From Flavobacterium flavigenum (GTDB lineage: Bacteria; Bacteroidota; Bacteroidia; Flavobacteriales; Flavobacteriaceae), in assembly GCF_027111255.2 (NCBI RefSeq), contig NZ_CP114285.2, forward strand, positions 62,001 to 126,000: 64,000 bases of DNA, given 5' to 3'. Below the pieces are notes generated by a model that searched no databases, was not told the origin of the DNA, and saw nothing but the letters and a program-made list of their open reading frames with translations. The translations under genes and the position numbers were made by a program. Below are positions 8,612 to 18,900 of this stretch, in pieces (positions within the stretch are counted from its first letter, which is position 1; each line of letters starts with the position of its first letter).

Positions 8612-9202
8612 TTAAAGTCCGCTTTTTAAAAACAGAAGGACAGACAGGAACATATTCATATACGGACTAATCTTATGGCGTATGAATTTTAGAGCCTGAG
8701 CCATATGTTTTTTTACAGTTTCTGTAGAAATGCCTAAGTCTTCACCAATTTTCTGATGGCTCAATCCTTCCCATTTTGCCATTTTATAGATTTTTTGCTG
8801 CTGAGGGGGCAGTTGTTGCACTATTTTATTCAGGATTATATTGTACTGATCGTCTTTTATACCGTGATCTGTATCGCTTAATGTATCATTCGAAGTGATT
8901 TCTGTCATTAGGGTGCTTTCACGGGCAATTTTTTTGATTGTATTGAATATATGATTTCGTGAAATGATAAAAAGATAATTTTCAAAACTATCAATTTCTC
9001 CTAAATTCTGATGACTGAGCCATATTTTCAAAAAGACGTCCTGAACAGCTTCTTCAGACTGAATAACAGATTTGGTTATTCTTAATGCTGTTGCATAGAC
9101 AATATGTTTATATTGATTGTATAACGCTGTAAATGCCAGTTCACTTCCCTGAGATAGCTCAAGAAGAAGTTTCTTTTGATCTGAACTGGAATTTGATGGC
9201 AT
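8612..9202 (-). CDS. ECF RNA polymerase sigma factor (FecI-type, Bacteroidota expansion family)
   Basis: A 196-residue sigma-70 family protein with region 2 (FTALYNQYKHIVYATALRITK, SEEAVQDVFLKIWLSHQNL, about 20-75) and region 4 (LPPQQQKIYKMAKWEGLSHQ, then IGISTETVKKHMAQALKFIR-like helix-turn-helix, about 130-175). It is expected to transcribe the STN-SusC/SusD operon and fecR. FecR downstream is its presumed anti-sigma. The C-terminal hydrophobic tail (MFLSVLLFLKSGL) is frequent in this family. Confidence 0.95.
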   Translation of the reverse strand: MPSNSSSDQKKLLLELSQGSELAFTALYNQYKHIVYATALRITKSVIQSEEAVQDVFLKIWLSHQNLGEIDSFENYLFIISRNHIFNTIKKIARESTLMTEITSNDTLSDTDHGIKDDQYNIILNKIVQQLPPQQQKIYKMAKWEGLSHQKIGEDLGISTETVKKHMAQALKFIRHKISPYMNMFLSVLLFLKSGL

Positions 9203-9672
9203 GGTATTTAATTGTTTCTAATTGGCAATATTATTTATTTTTTTTGAAAGCTGTATATTTTATCTGAAATTATGGTGTAAAAATATCACTTTGACAATCT
9301 AGCCTCTTAATATTGAAATATCAAAAAAATAAATGCCTTAGTTTTGCGGAAGACTTAATGTAAGTAAAAAGTAGTATTGCGATATTGTAGGTTAAAACTT
9401 CTAATTTTTAAGAATATTGTATTTTGGAGTAAAAAATAAAAGCTTTTTTGATAAAAAATCATAAAGTTATAATCCTTTAATCAAAAAAAAAACATGTAAG
9501 TGTCCATATTAATATGATACGATTTTTAAAAAATAGATTTCAAATGCAGCTTAAAACTTAAACTTAAATCTATATTGTATAATTATTTTGAACTAAAATT
9601 TAAAGACAGTTTTTAACTACAATATTGATTGATTTCTTAGATTTGTATGAAGAATTGTAAAGACATTCTATC
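9203..9672. other. 470-bp divergent intergenic region
   Basis: AT-rich spacer between the sigma gene (minus) and the hydrolase gene (plus). It contains a TAGATTTG box at 9638-9645 close to the hydrolase start. A second promoter-like pair, TTG (9313-9315) and TAGTTTTG (9339-9346) with a 23-nt spacer, would give a leader of about 320 nt or an unrecognised transcript. I see no ORF or clear hairpin between them. Confidence 0.5.
9638..9645 (+). promoter_or_regulatory. -7 box of the alpha/beta hydrolase gene
   Basis: TAGATTTG is a perfect TAnnTTTG box 27 nt before the ATG at 9673, implying a leader of about 20 nt. No TTG is found at the usual spacing, so the upstream element is weak or absent. Confidence 0.4.
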
Positions 9673-10650
9673 ATGCCAATAATAGAACAATCACAGTATA
9701 ATTTTCCTCCTGTTGTCCATCGCAACAGACATATTTCTACTATTTATGCCGCTTTGTTCAAAAAGTTTGAAGTTCCCGCATATACCAGGGAAAAATACGA
9801 ACTGAATGACGGCGATTTTATCAATATAGATTTTATTATAAACGATCCTAATAAAGCAGTTATTTTATGTCACGGTCTGGAAGGTGATTCACGCAGGACT
9901 TATAATAATAGCTGTTCGGCATACTTTCAGCAAAAAGGATTTTCAGTTTTCGCCTGGAATAACCGTACTTGCGGAGGAGAAATGAACCGTCTTCCAAGAC
10001 TTTATCATCATGGTGCGGTTGATGACCTTGATGAAGTGGTTCAGTTTGTTTTAAAAAAAGGATTCGAAGAGGTTTATCTGATTGGCTATTCTATGGGAGG
10101 AGTTCAGCTTTTGAATTATTTGGGCTGGACAAAAATTGATGAACGCATAAAAGCGGCTGTTTCGATTTCGGTACCCACTCATATAGCGACAAGTGCAGCT
10201 GTTCTTAAACAAGGTTTTAACAGGGTTTATTTAAAGAATTTTACAATAGATATTAAAAGAAAGCTTAAATACAAAGCTGCCCAGTTTCCTGATTTTATAA
10301 ACAGCGATCAGATTGATAAAATTTCTTCTTTTGATGAAGTTGACCAGTATTTTACAGCGCCACTACACGGATTTGCAAGCCGGGATGAGTATTATGAGCG
10401 CGTTTCGCCTGAATTTTCCCTAAAAGACATTACCACTCCGGTTTTAATCATTAATTCGCTTGATGATCCTTTTTTAGGAGAAAGATGTTATCCAAGGGCT
10501 ATAGCCCAAAATAGTAAATATGTTTATCTTGAAACCCCAAAATATGGTGGTCACTGCGCTTTTCCTATGCGAAATTCAACCTATTCTTATGCGGAGAAAA
10601 GAGCGTATGAGTTTTTCGAATCTTTAAGCCTTCAAATTTTTCAAGCCTGA
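9673..10650 (+). CDS. YheT-family alpha/beta-fold hydrolase
   Basis: A cytoplasmic 325-residue hydrolase of the YheT/ABHD1-3 type; the natural substrate is not known for most members, many act on esters. Visible: the oxyanion-side HGLEGDSRRTY (about 63-73), the nucleophile elbow GYSMGG with Ser140, a cap region about 165-225, an acidic-residue strand in LIINSLDDPFLG (about 256-267) and a late histidine in YGGHCAFPMRN. It opens with NFPPVVHRNRHISTIYAAL, typical of the family. There is no signal peptide. It stands alone between a divergent sigma gene and a convergent GH16 gene, with its own promoter box, so it is probably housekeeping rather than part of the glycan loci. Confidence 0.9.
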   Translation: MPIIEQSQYNFPPVVHRNRHISTIYAALFKKFEVPAYTREKYELNDGDFINIDFIINDPNKAVILCHGLEGDSRRTYNNSCSAYFQQKGFSVFAWNNRTCGGEMNRLPRLYHHGAVDDLDEVVQFVLKKGFEEVYLIGYSMGGVQLLNYLGWTKIDERIKAAVSISVPTHIATSAAVLKQGFNRVYLKNFTIDIKRKLKYKAAQFPDFINSDQIDKISSFDEVDQYFTAPLHGFASRDEYYERVSPEFSLKDITTPVLIINSLDDPFLGERCYPRAIAQNSKYVYLETPKYGGHCAFPMRNSTYSYAEKRAYEFFESLSLQIFQA

Positions 10651-10704
10651 TATTAAAGTTTGGGTTTGAACGGAAGCTTTCAATTAGTTTAATATAAAGG
10701 CAAA

Positions 10705-10728
10705 ATGGCCGAAATTGCTTTCGGCCAT
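10705..10728. terminator. Bidirectional terminator between convergent genes
   Basis: ATGGCCGAAA (10705-10714) and TTTCGGCCAT (10719-10728) form a perfect 10-bp GC-rich stem with loop TTGC. It lies 54 nt past the hydrolase stop and 37 nt past the GH16 stop on the other strand, so it can end both transcripts. Confidence 0.8.
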
Positions 10729-10764
10729 AATAAAGAATTATTTGTTATTGATAAACTAACATTT

Positions 10765-11685
10765 TTAGATTGGTCTTTTGTAAACGGTTACATCATCTAC
10801 CCACATCATTACAGTCGAAAATAAGTTAATTTTATTCGGATCAATGAAGCTGGAATCTTTTGATCCCACATTCATATTAAAAACAATCGAATGTGCCCCA
10901 AAATTATTCAAATTTAGTTTAGCTGTACCACTGTTGGTATATGTGGCAACTGTAATGTTGTCAACCTTTATAGTTACTGTTACAACATTGTCTTTCATTT
11001 TCCAAAAGGATTCATATAAGTGCCATCCATTGTTTGCATTAATATTAAAACTACCGGGATAATTTCTTTCAGCTGAATTTCCCAATAAATTTGTTCCGAC
11101 AGCTGTTCCATAAAAAAGATTTGAAGCAAAACGACTGGTATTTGGTGCAAAAGAATAGCCTTCCATAATATCGATTTCACCTTTGGTTGGCCATCCGTTC
11201 CCTTGTACAGTCCAGAAAGCAGGCCAGGCACCATAAGTTTCTGTGAAAGATTTGTAAGTTCCGCCGTCCATTGCCACCAATTTAATATTAGCAGAAAGCA
11301 TATACTCTGTATTGTTTTCAGGCTTATACTGATAATTAGAGCTAATAAAGCCAGATCGATACTTGTTGGCACTCAATTTAGTAGTTTTGATTTCTAAACA
11401 CTGTTTTCCGTCTCTCCATTGAGTTGTAGGTACCGAACTATGATAATCACAATAAGGCGAATTATAATCAGTACGTTGTTCTTTCGTCCATTGTGACAGA
11501 TTTGAGCCTACATTAAAAGTATCTTCAAATTGTTTCACCCACGGCGCCGAAGCGACTTTACCTGTGCTTTTATTTGCATTTACATTTGCTAACTGGCTTT
11601 CTGATAAAGGAGCGGAATTGTCTGAACAGGATGCAAATCCTATTAGGTATGTCATTGCCAGGGATAATAAACTTAACTTTTTCAT
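10765..11685 (-). CDS. GH16 family endo-glycanase lipoprotein (laminarinase-like)
   Basis: Predicted retaining endo-acting beta-glycanase, 306 residues, last gene of the locus A operon. The lipobox (GFASC, Cys20) followed by SDN predicts a lipoprotein, perhaps surface exposed. A single GH16 jelly-roll fills residues ~45-306. The catalytic motif E-I-D-I-M-E has nucleophile Glu170, Asp172 and acid/base Glu175; the ExDxxE form is that of laminarinases, agarases and carrageenases rather than of plant-type lichenases. WPAFWTVQGNGWPTKG precedes it as is usual. With GH10 and GH3 in the same locus, beta-1,3 or mixed-linkage glucan is the likely target; beta-1,3-galactan cannot be excluded. Confidence 0.92.
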   Translation of the reverse strand: MKKLSLLSLAMTYLIGFASCSDNSAPLSESQLANVNANKSTGKVASAPWVKQFEDTFNVGSNLSQWTKEQRTDYNSPYCDYHSSVPTTQWRDGKQCLEIKTTKLSANKYRSGFISSNYQYKPENNTEYMLSANIKLVAMDGGTYKSFTETYGAWPAFWTVQGNGWPTKGEIDIMEGYSFAPNTSRFASNLFYGTAVGTNLLGNSAERNYPGSFNINANNGWHLYESFWKMKDNVVTVTIKVDNITVATYTNSGTAKLNLNNFGAHSIVFNMNVGSKDSSFIDPNKINLFSTVMMWVDDVTVYKRPI

Positions 11686-11730
11686 GATTTCTTTTTTTGG
11701 TTAATTATAGTAAAGTGTATGCTTTAAAAC

Positions 11731-13122
11731 TTAATCTAAGCCTTCCAGGAATCCCGTATGAGCACTTTTAATAGTAAAATTTGCATCATATAACAGAGGC
11801 CAGTCATTACCTACATGGTTCAGTTCCGTGCTGTATGGAATCCAGGATTCATTATCTTTCATGCCCCAAATTGTTAAAGCATATTTATTGGCCGCAGGAA
11901 GTGCATTGTAAATTTGGACCATTTCTTTATATTTTGCTTTTTGTGCCAGTCTTCTTTCGTTGGTAAAAGTCGAAATATCATTAAATTGGTTTACCTGAAT
12001 ATCTAATTCAGATACATGGATTTTTAAACCTTTAGCGACAGCTTTATTAAGATCAGTTTCAATTTGAGCCTTTGTTGGGCTTAGATAAGTATTATGCATC
12101 TGATAACCCAGTCCATTAATTAGATTACTGGCTTTTAAATCATCTACGATGCTGAAAACTCTATTTTGCTTTGGAATATTAGTAGATGTGGCATAATCAT
12201 TATAAAACAATAATAGATTTGTATCACCCGCTGCATTTGCTGCATTTCTGGCCCACTGAAAACAATCTTTAATATAATTTGGCCCCATTCGCTGAAGAAA
12301 AATAGTATTTCTCATAACACCGTTATTATCATCGGCTGCTTCATTTACAACGTCCCAGGATTTTACTTTACCAGCATAATGAGTAACAACATCTGTAATG
12401 TATTTTTTTACTTCTAATGCAAATTCTGCATCAGTACCTGCATAATTTTTTAACCATTCCGGTACCGAATTATGCCACACTAATGCATGACCATGTACAT
12501 TAATGTTATTAGCATTTCCGTAAGCTACAATTTTATCAGCTACAGTCCAGTTATAAACACCGCTTGCCGTAGAAATCTGATCCATTTTCATTTCATATTC
12601 GGCAGAAATACTGCTGAATTCATTTTTTAAAATGATATCATACTGACTTCCATTAGTCAGTTGAAATGCTTTTACGGCCATACCAACAAAAAACGGATTG
12701 GCTAATTTATTTGCTTTTACCTTTAAAAAAGTTGGGTCTTCCGGAATACCGCTGAAACCAGTAGTTACGACGCTAATGACATTAGAATAATCTGAAATTT
12801 GTGCTTCATTTTTGGCTCTTACACGGTAATAATATTGTGTTCCTCCGGTTAAGCCTGACACAACGTCGTTCAAATCTGTAACTTCTTTTGAATTATAATT
12901 TGGCAGAAAAGAGTCAAAACTTTCGCTGGTCGAAACATCTAGCAAATAGCTTTTTGAGTGTGAAACGTAATACCATTTTGCTTTAAAACCATTATCGTTT
13001 ACATCTTTTGGTGCAATAGCAATTGGCGTTTCTAAAACATCAGGGCTTTCGCTGTCATCTTTAGAGCAGGCATTTAAAAAAACGACAAAGCTCGTCAGCA
13101 TTACTAAAAATTTAATTTTCAT
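11731..13122 (-). CDS. GH10 endo-1,4-beta-xylanase lipoprotein with N-terminal FN3
   Basis: Hydrolyses beta-1,4-xylan internally. 463 residues: lipobox LNAC (Cys19) with KDD after it (surface lipoprotein signal), a fibronectin type III domain at about 35-120 (TGGTQYYYRVRAKNEAQISDYS), then a GH10 barrel at about 140-460. Key motifs: VHGHALVWHNSVPEWL, WDVVNEAADD with acid/base Glu261, and VSELDIQV with nucleophile Glu372; TIWGMKDNESWIP closes the active site. It follows the glycan-binding protein gene after an 85-bp gap that holds a hairpin, and precedes GH16 by 45 bp. FN3 instead of the CBM insertion common in Bacteroidota xylan loci is a mild oddity. Confidence 0.95.
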   Translation of the reverse strand: MKIKFLVMLTSFVVFLNACSKDDSESPDVLETPIAIAPKDVNDNGFKAKWYYVSHSKSYLLDVSTSESFDSFLPNYNSKEVTDLNDVVSGLTGGTQYYYRVRAKNEAQISDYSNVISVVTTGFSGIPEDPTFLKVKANKLANPFFVGMAVKAFQLTNGSQYDIILKNEFSSISAEYEMKMDQISTASGVYNWTVADKIVAYGNANNINVHGHALVWHNSVPEWLKNYAGTDAEFALEVKKYITDVVTHYAGKVKSWDVVNEAADDNNGVMRNTIFLQRMGPNYIKDCFQWARNAANAAGDTNLLLFYNDYATSTNIPKQNRVFSIVDDLKASNLINGLGYQMHNTYLSPTKAQIETDLNKAVAKGLKIHVSELDIQVNQFNDISTFTNERRLAQKAKYKEMVQIYNALPAANKYALTIWGMKDNESWIPYSTELNHVGNDWPLLYDANFTIKSAHTGFLEGLD

Positions 13123-13159
13123 ACTTTTTATTTATATTTTTTGTTTTGTAATTTATGAA

Positions 13160-13183
13160 GAGGCTGTTTTTAATCACAGCCTC
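13160..13183 (-). terminator. Intra-operon hairpin between SGBP and GH10 genes
   Basis: GAGGCTGT (13160-13167) and ACAGCCTC (13176-13183) pair perfectly around an 8-nt loop. It lies inside an otherwise collinear operon. On the minus strand no T-run follows, so partial termination or an mRNA-stabilising/processing role is as likely as full termination. Confidence 0.5.
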
Positions 13184-13207
13184 CTGAATTTTAAAATAGG
13201 CAGTCAA

Positions 13208-14311
13208 TTATTGGTAGCGAATTTTAATATTATCGTATTTTATTATACTTGGATTAGGGGTGTCATCCTGAATAACGCCAATTTTGATTTCATTTATTTT
13301 AGAAACATCTAAAGTAGCTGCTGTATTTGAGCCAAAACCATAATTGTCTTTAAAATCAGCTATCGAAATTGTTTTAGTCGTCCAGTTTACATCCGTAACT
13401 TTAAAATTATAAGCGAAGTTGGCATTATCAATAGTGTTTAACTGAATGGCAAATTGAGCACCTGTAACATTGGCGCTTATATCAATATCGATATATGCTT
13501 TTTTAGCATCTGTATTTGTTGCGCTTAAGAAACTTGTTCCTCCTCCGGCACTGCTTCCGTTGTAGCCATTTGAAGTCGAACCAGACCAGGTAAAGGTTGC
13601 ATAATTGCCTGATGGACCACCGGCAGTATTGGCATTAAAAGAAGCAACATCGCCATAAGAGAACCAATCTTTTCTTGCGCCATTACCGTCAAAATCTGAT
13701 ACAAGAACGACAGTAACAAAATCTATTATTTTTTTTGCTGTACCTCCTGGAGTGGTAATTGCCAGCTCAGATCCTGAAGCGGCATTGGCAGGTAAGCCTA
13801 TAATAATCGATGAGGATGATTTTGCAGTATAACTAATTGCTACTCCTCCTAAGGTTACAGAGGAAACATTATAAAACCAGGTCCCTTCAATTTCTAATGG
13901 AAATCCTGGTGTGGCAACCGCCGGAATTGTTTTTGTAATGGTTGGAACAGGCTGTAAAATCTCAATGTTTTTCGTAACTGAGCCATTTGCAGTAATAAAT
14001 GTAATAGGCTGTACTCCAAACCTGCTTCCTAGTTTTTCATCAAAGGGAATACTGAAAATAAACGCTTTATCTGAATTGTAATTAGGATTAAAACTGATAT
14101 TAATTTTATCATCCAGGGTAATTTTTTTTAATCCTGTTAGACCTTCGCCTTCAACTCTGACTTTATTTGTTGGAAAGGCCTGATTTAACAAATCTCCGGG
14201 TTCTGCAATCATTGCATCTATATTTGTGGCAGGTGCATCATCATTTTGGCAGGCGGTAAAAGAAGCCAAAGCGAAAAAAATTAAAATTCTATATTTTATT
14301 TTCTTGATCAT
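13208..14311 (-). CDS. Surface glycan-binding lipoprotein (IPT/TIG domain, SusE-position)
   Basis: A 367-residue lipoprotein (lipobox FTAC, Cys21, then QNDD) directly after susD (8-bp gap), the place of SusE/SGBP-B proteins. At least one IPT/TIG immunoglobulin-like domain is visible at about 105-200 (LEIEGTWFYNVSSVTLGG, then ELAITTPGGTAKKI). The C-terminal ~165 residues form a beta-rich, Gly/Ser/Asn-rich sandwich that resembles the binding domain of xyloglucan-type SGBP-B proteins (SDFDGNGARKDWFSYGD). No catalytic motif is seen. Expected job: hold the polysaccharide at the cell surface for SusCD and the GH10/GH16 enzymes. Fold family is fairly clear; ligand is not. Confidence 0.8.
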   Translation of the reverse strand: MIKKIKYRILIFFALASFTACQNDDAPATNIDAMIAEPGDLLNQAFPTNKVRVEGEGLTGLKKITLDDKINISFNPNYNSDKAFIFSIPFDEKLGSRFGVQPITFITANGSVTKNIEILQPVPTITKTIPAVATPGFPLEIEGTWFYNVSSVTLGGVAISYTAKSSSSIIIGLPANAASGSELAITTPGGTAKKIIDFVTVVLVSDFDGNGARKDWFSYGDVASFNANTAGGPSGNYATFTWSGSTSNGYNGSSAGGGTSFLSATNTDAKKAYIDIDISANVTGAQFAIQLNTIDNANFAYNFKVTDVNWTTKTISIADFKDNYGFGSNTAATLDVSKINEIKIGVIQDDTPNPSIIKYDNIKIRYQ

Positions 14312-14319
14312 AGTGAATG

Positions 14320-15843
14320 TTAGTTAAAGTTAAAAGGAACCGGTGGCTCTAATAGGGATGGGTTGGTATCAATAGCAGACTGAGGTAATGGGAGTTCAAA
14401 ATAGTTGCTTCCAGGCGTTATTTTTCTGGAAACCAAATCGGTTCTGGCATTGTCAGAGTAAAAACCAACTTCCTGCTGTGAAATAATTGCTGTTGCTTCG
14501 GCTAGTCCACGGCGTTTCAAATCGAAGAAATATTGTCCTTCAAGAGCAAATTCAACTCTTCTTTCATTAAACAATTCATCTCTTGTAAGTATGGTTTTAG
14601 CCGGTAATCCCGCTCTTTTTCTTACTTCATTAAAAGAACTTAGTGCAGATTCAGAAGTAGTGGAAGTTCCTCCGGCTAAAATCGCTTCAGAATTCATTAA
14701 CAATATATCAGAATATCTTAAAATGATTGTATTTTGAGAAGTTCTCATAAAAAACACATCATTTCGTTCGGCAGCAGAACCTACAATGTACTTTCTGAAA
14801 TTAGCGCCAGTAGCAGAAAGGATTTTTTTATATGTAAAACCTCCCTTATCTTTTAATAATTCAGGATAAAAGTCACCATCTGTCATAATAGTACTTTTCT
14901 TTCTGATATCCTTTGGTTCAAATCCATTTTGAAGTGAAATAGAAGGAAGGTAAACTCCCCAGCCATCACCGCCGCCCGTTATTCCTGTTTCTGCCGGAAC
15001 AATATACGCCTGATTTGTATTTTGTGTTCCCCATTCTGTAGCAATAGCTTTCCATTGTAGGGCAAACATACTTTCTGCACTGTTATTGTTCTCCGGACTG
15101 CTAAACAAGTTGCCGTATTCCTGAATTAAAGTATACTGGTTACCGATAATTTTTTGGGTTAAAGCAGCGCATTCAGCATATTCATTTAGCGTTAGGTGTA
15201 CTTTTGCCAATATACCCATAGCAGCATATTTGGTAACATAACCTTTTTTGGCTCCTCTTTCAGGTAAATTTTCGACAGCATATTCTAAATCCATTTTTAT
15301 GAATTTATATACATCCGAAACAATATTTCTTTTTGGCTGTGGAGCAGATCCTGCTTTACTGATGATCGGTACAGCCCCAAAAGCTCTTACCAGATAGAAG
15401 TAAGCATTGGCCCTCATGAATCTTGATATTGCAATAGCATTTTTGTAAGATGCTTCAGGCAGTTCACTTTTTCTTTCTTCGACAAGGCTCATTAAATTAT
15501 TAGACTGATCAACTACCGAAAATAGAGAAACATATCCCTCAGTTAAAATTGGATTTTGTGAGGTTACCTGGGCATCTTTAAATTGCGAATACGCACCATC
15601 AAATGTAAATGCATTTCCGGCATACATATCGCCAACAGCAATCAGAAATTTATCATTAAAAGTAAACCACGGCTTAAAGTACAAACTCTCAGCAATTCCG
15701 TCAAATGCTGTAACACCTTCAGGTAAGTCGGCAGGTGTTAGCTGATTTTCAGATGGTGCATCCAGAAATTCATCTGAACAGGAGAATAAAGACAGTAATG
15801 GTATCAGCATTCCCATCATAAAAAGTTTAAAAAGTTTTTTCAT
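14320..15843 (-). CDS. SusD/RagB-family lipoprotein (locus A)
   Basis: 507-residue surface lipoprotein with lipobox LFSC (Cys22) and acidic SDE next to it. SusD signatures: NAIAISRFMRANAYFYLVRAFG (about 136-157), DILLMNSEAIL and the C-terminal FNERRVEFALEGQYFFDLKR. It follows susC by 61 bp and precedes the glycan-binding protein gene by 8 bp, so the three form the core transport unit. The longer loops compared with the 456-residue SusD of the ECF locus fit a polymer-derived oligosaccharide ligand. Confidence 0.95.
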   Translation of the reverse strand: MKKLFKLFMMGMLIPLLSLFSCSDEFLDAPSENQLTPADLPEGVTAFDGIAESLYFKPWFTFNDKFLIAVGDMYAGNAFTFDGAYSQFKDAQVTSQNPILTEGYVSLFSVVDQSNNLMSLVEERKSELPEASYKNAIAISRFMRANAYFYLVRAFGAVPIISKAGSAPQPKRNIVSDVYKFIKMDLEYAVENLPERGAKKGYVTKYAAMGILAKVHLTLNEYAECAALTQKIIGNQYTLIQEYGNLFSSPENNNSAESMFALQWKAIATEWGTQNTNQAYIVPAETGITGGGDGWGVYLPSISLQNGFEPKDIRKKSTIMTDGDFYPELLKDKGGFTYKKILSATGANFRKYIVGSAAERNDVFFMRTSQNTIILRYSDILLMNSEAILAGGTSTTSESALSSFNEVRKRAGLPAKTILTRDELFNERRVEFALEGQYFFDLKRRGLAEATAIISQQEVGFYSDNARTDLVSRKITPGSNYFELPLPQSAIDTNPSLLEPPVPFNFN

Positions 15844-15904
15844 AACTATTTTTTTTATTTTAACTATTGTATATCATTAAGTTAAATGTGTTTTTTTATA
15901 AGTT

Positions 15905-18900
15905 CTAGAATTCAATGTTCACTCCTGCAGATGTAACTCTTGGTACAGGGTAACGACCTAAATCAATACCACTTAGTGTTATATTTTGGTCTAAGTTTCC
16001 AAGAGCTGGATCAAAACCGGAATATTTTGTAAAAGTGTATAAGTTTTGAACATTTACATACAATCTTACTTTAGTCAAAATAGTATTTTCGAACATTCTG
16101 TCTGGTAAATCATAACTCAAAGACACATTCTGAATTCTTAAATAAGAACCATCTTCAACAAATCTGTTAGAAATTCTGCCATTACCATTTGGATCATTCA
16201 GCGTAATTCTTGGTACATCTGTATTTTCGTTTGTACCTGGTTCAAAGGCGTCTAAAGCCTGAGTGCTTACATTTCCAAATCGGTCTCCAAATCCCGGATA
16301 GATTCCGTCAATATAATGACGTGTAAAGTTGTAGATCTGATTACCCTGACTTCCTGTTAATACAACTGATAAACTAAGGTTTTTGTATTTAAAGTTGTTT
16401 GTAAATGAATAGGTAAAATCAGGAATTGCATCTCCAATAGCGGTTTGGTCTTTACTGTCAATTTTTCCGTCATTATTAAGATCTTTAAAACGAATATCTC
16501 CAATTCCGGTTCCAGTTTCCTGAGTTGGTCCCGCAGCTAATTCGGCAGCATTTTTAAATAATCCATCTGTTACGTATCCGTAAAATTGCCCTACAGGTTG
16601 TCCTTCTGTAGTTCTGGTAACGTTATATAAATCGAATTGTACTTTTCCTAGTAAAGATTTGCCCTGTCCTTGAAAACTGGTTAGTTTGTTAGTGTATTTT
16701 GAGAAAATAACAGTACTGTCCCATGAAAAATCATCTGTAACGATGTTTCTGGTATTCAATGTAAGGTCAATTCCTTTAGTTACAATTTCACCTGTATTCA
16801 GATAATAATTAAGTGCACTTTGATTCGATTCATCATTGATTTGTTTTGTAAGGAAATCAGATGAGTTTTTAACATAATAATCAAAATCTAATTTTACTCT
16901 GTTATTAAGCGTCGCCAATTCAAAACCAGCGTTAAGAGATTTAAGTGACTCCCATTTGATATTAGGATTACCTAAATTATCAATAGTAGGCGATACGCCT
17001 CCAAAAGGAGATGCAAGTAGCGACAGGATAGTCTGGTACCTGTTTGCCGGTATATTTTGATTTCCTACGGCACCGTAACCCGCTCTAAATTTCAAATAAT
17101 CGATGCTATTTGATAAAGGTTCAAAGAATTTTTCGTTACTAACTGTCCATCCTCCCGAAAACGAAGGGAAATACCCCCATTTGTTATTAGGACCGAAGTT
17201 GGATGAAGCATCCGCTCTTAATGAAGCAGAGAAGGAGTATCTGTCAGAAAAACTATAATTTAATCTTGAAATATAAGATGTCATAGACCATCTTCCTGAA
17301 CCATTTCCGTTAAGTGCAGTATCGATATCACCTATATTTAAGTTTGTAAAATCTTTATTTAAAAATGCCCCCGTTCTATAACCACTTAAATATTCATATT
17401 TGCTCTCCTGTGCTTCCTGGCCTAGTAGGAAAGTAAAGTTATGTTTGTCGTTTATCGTTTTGTTATATGTCAGATAGTTTTTGATATTCCAATAATAACT
17501 CTGATCCTGCTGTTTAAATGACTTGTTTAAAAGTTCAGATACATTTCCTAAAGTATATTTAGGTACAAAAGTGCCACTTTTAGCAAAGTTAAGATCGTAT
17601 CCTAATTCGGTTCTGAAAACCAATCCTTTGATAAGGGTGAAATCAGCGAATAAATTACCATTAATTTTGAATCTTTCTGTAGTCGAATTGTTGTATTCTG
17701 CCAAAGCAATCGGATTGGTTGCTTCGTTTGCAGAAGATCCTAAACCGCTTGTTGGTCCTGCAAATGCTCCACTGGCATCCCTAACCGGTAATTCCGGTGA
17801 TTGTCTTAATGTATTCATTACCAGACCACCTCTGTCATCGTTTCTTACTACTTTCTGCGACGACTTACTTACAGATAAGTTGTTACCTATTTTTAGCCAG
17901 GATTTAACATTAGAATCTACGTTTAGTCGCATCGATAATCTGTTAAAATCTGAGTTTAAAACAATTCCTTCCTGGTCAAAATAATTTAGGGAGGTGTAAT
18001 AACGTGTTCCTTCTTTTTCGCCAGAAAATGAAAGCTGATGGCTGTACATCGCAGCCGATCTGAAAAGTTCGTTCTGCCAGTTTGTTCCATTTCCTAATAA
18101 ATCAGGTTTTTGGTATTGAAAAGGGACCGGTTCACCGCTTAAAGTGAAAATTTTTGACTGGTATCTCGCATATTCAGGTAAGTTTAAAACATCTACTTTA
18201 TTTGTTACTTCCTGATTCGCTAAATAGGTTTCGTAGGTAAATTTAGATTTTCCTTTTTTTCCTTTTTTGGTTGTAATCAAAACAACACCGTTTGCACCAT
18301 TTGCACCATAGATTGCAGTTGCTGAAGCATCTTTTAAAATATCAATACTTTCAATATCTGAAATATTCAGGCCAGATAAAGCAGAACTTTTTGTTTGTCC
18401 GTTTCCGCCACCCAATGCACTGAAAGAAAATGTATCGTTGTTTTTATCTGCAAAAACAGGCGTTCCGTCAATAACATATAATGGTTCGTTACCATTGATA
18501 GAAGTGATTCCTCTAATTTGAACAGAGATTCCTCCTCCTGGAGTTCCTGAATTCTGTGTAACATTTACACCTGCCGCTTTACCTACAAGAGCCTGATCGA
18601 TAGAAGTAAAGGGCTTGTCCTGAATTTCAGAAGCTTTAATAGAAGAAACAGCACCGTTTATATCTTTTCTTTTTGAAGTTCCATATCCGATAACGACTAC
18701 TTCATTTAGTTTTTCCAGTTCATCTACCATGACTACCTTCATCTCTGATTTTGTATCTGCGGGTATAGTTACATTTTTATAACCTATATAACTAAAAACA
18801 AGCATCGCTTTTGGCTCTACATTGTTTAAAGTAAAACTGCCGTCAAAATCGGTTACGGTTCCGTTTTTTGTACCTTGTACTACTACACTAACTCCGGGCA

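Noticed and set aside
9313..9346. Promoter-like TTG-N23-TAGTTTTG with a possible small RNA after it
   Set aside because: No terminator or ORF follows at a suitable distance, and such boxes occur by chance in DNA this AT-rich.
10995..11372. Minus-strand frame of 125 codons in another frame within GH16
   Set aside because: Shadow of the GH16 gene, whose catalytic motif is intact in the annotated frame.
17523..17984. Plus-strand frame of 153 codons
   Set aside because: Antisense to the locus A SusC barrel; a chance open frame.
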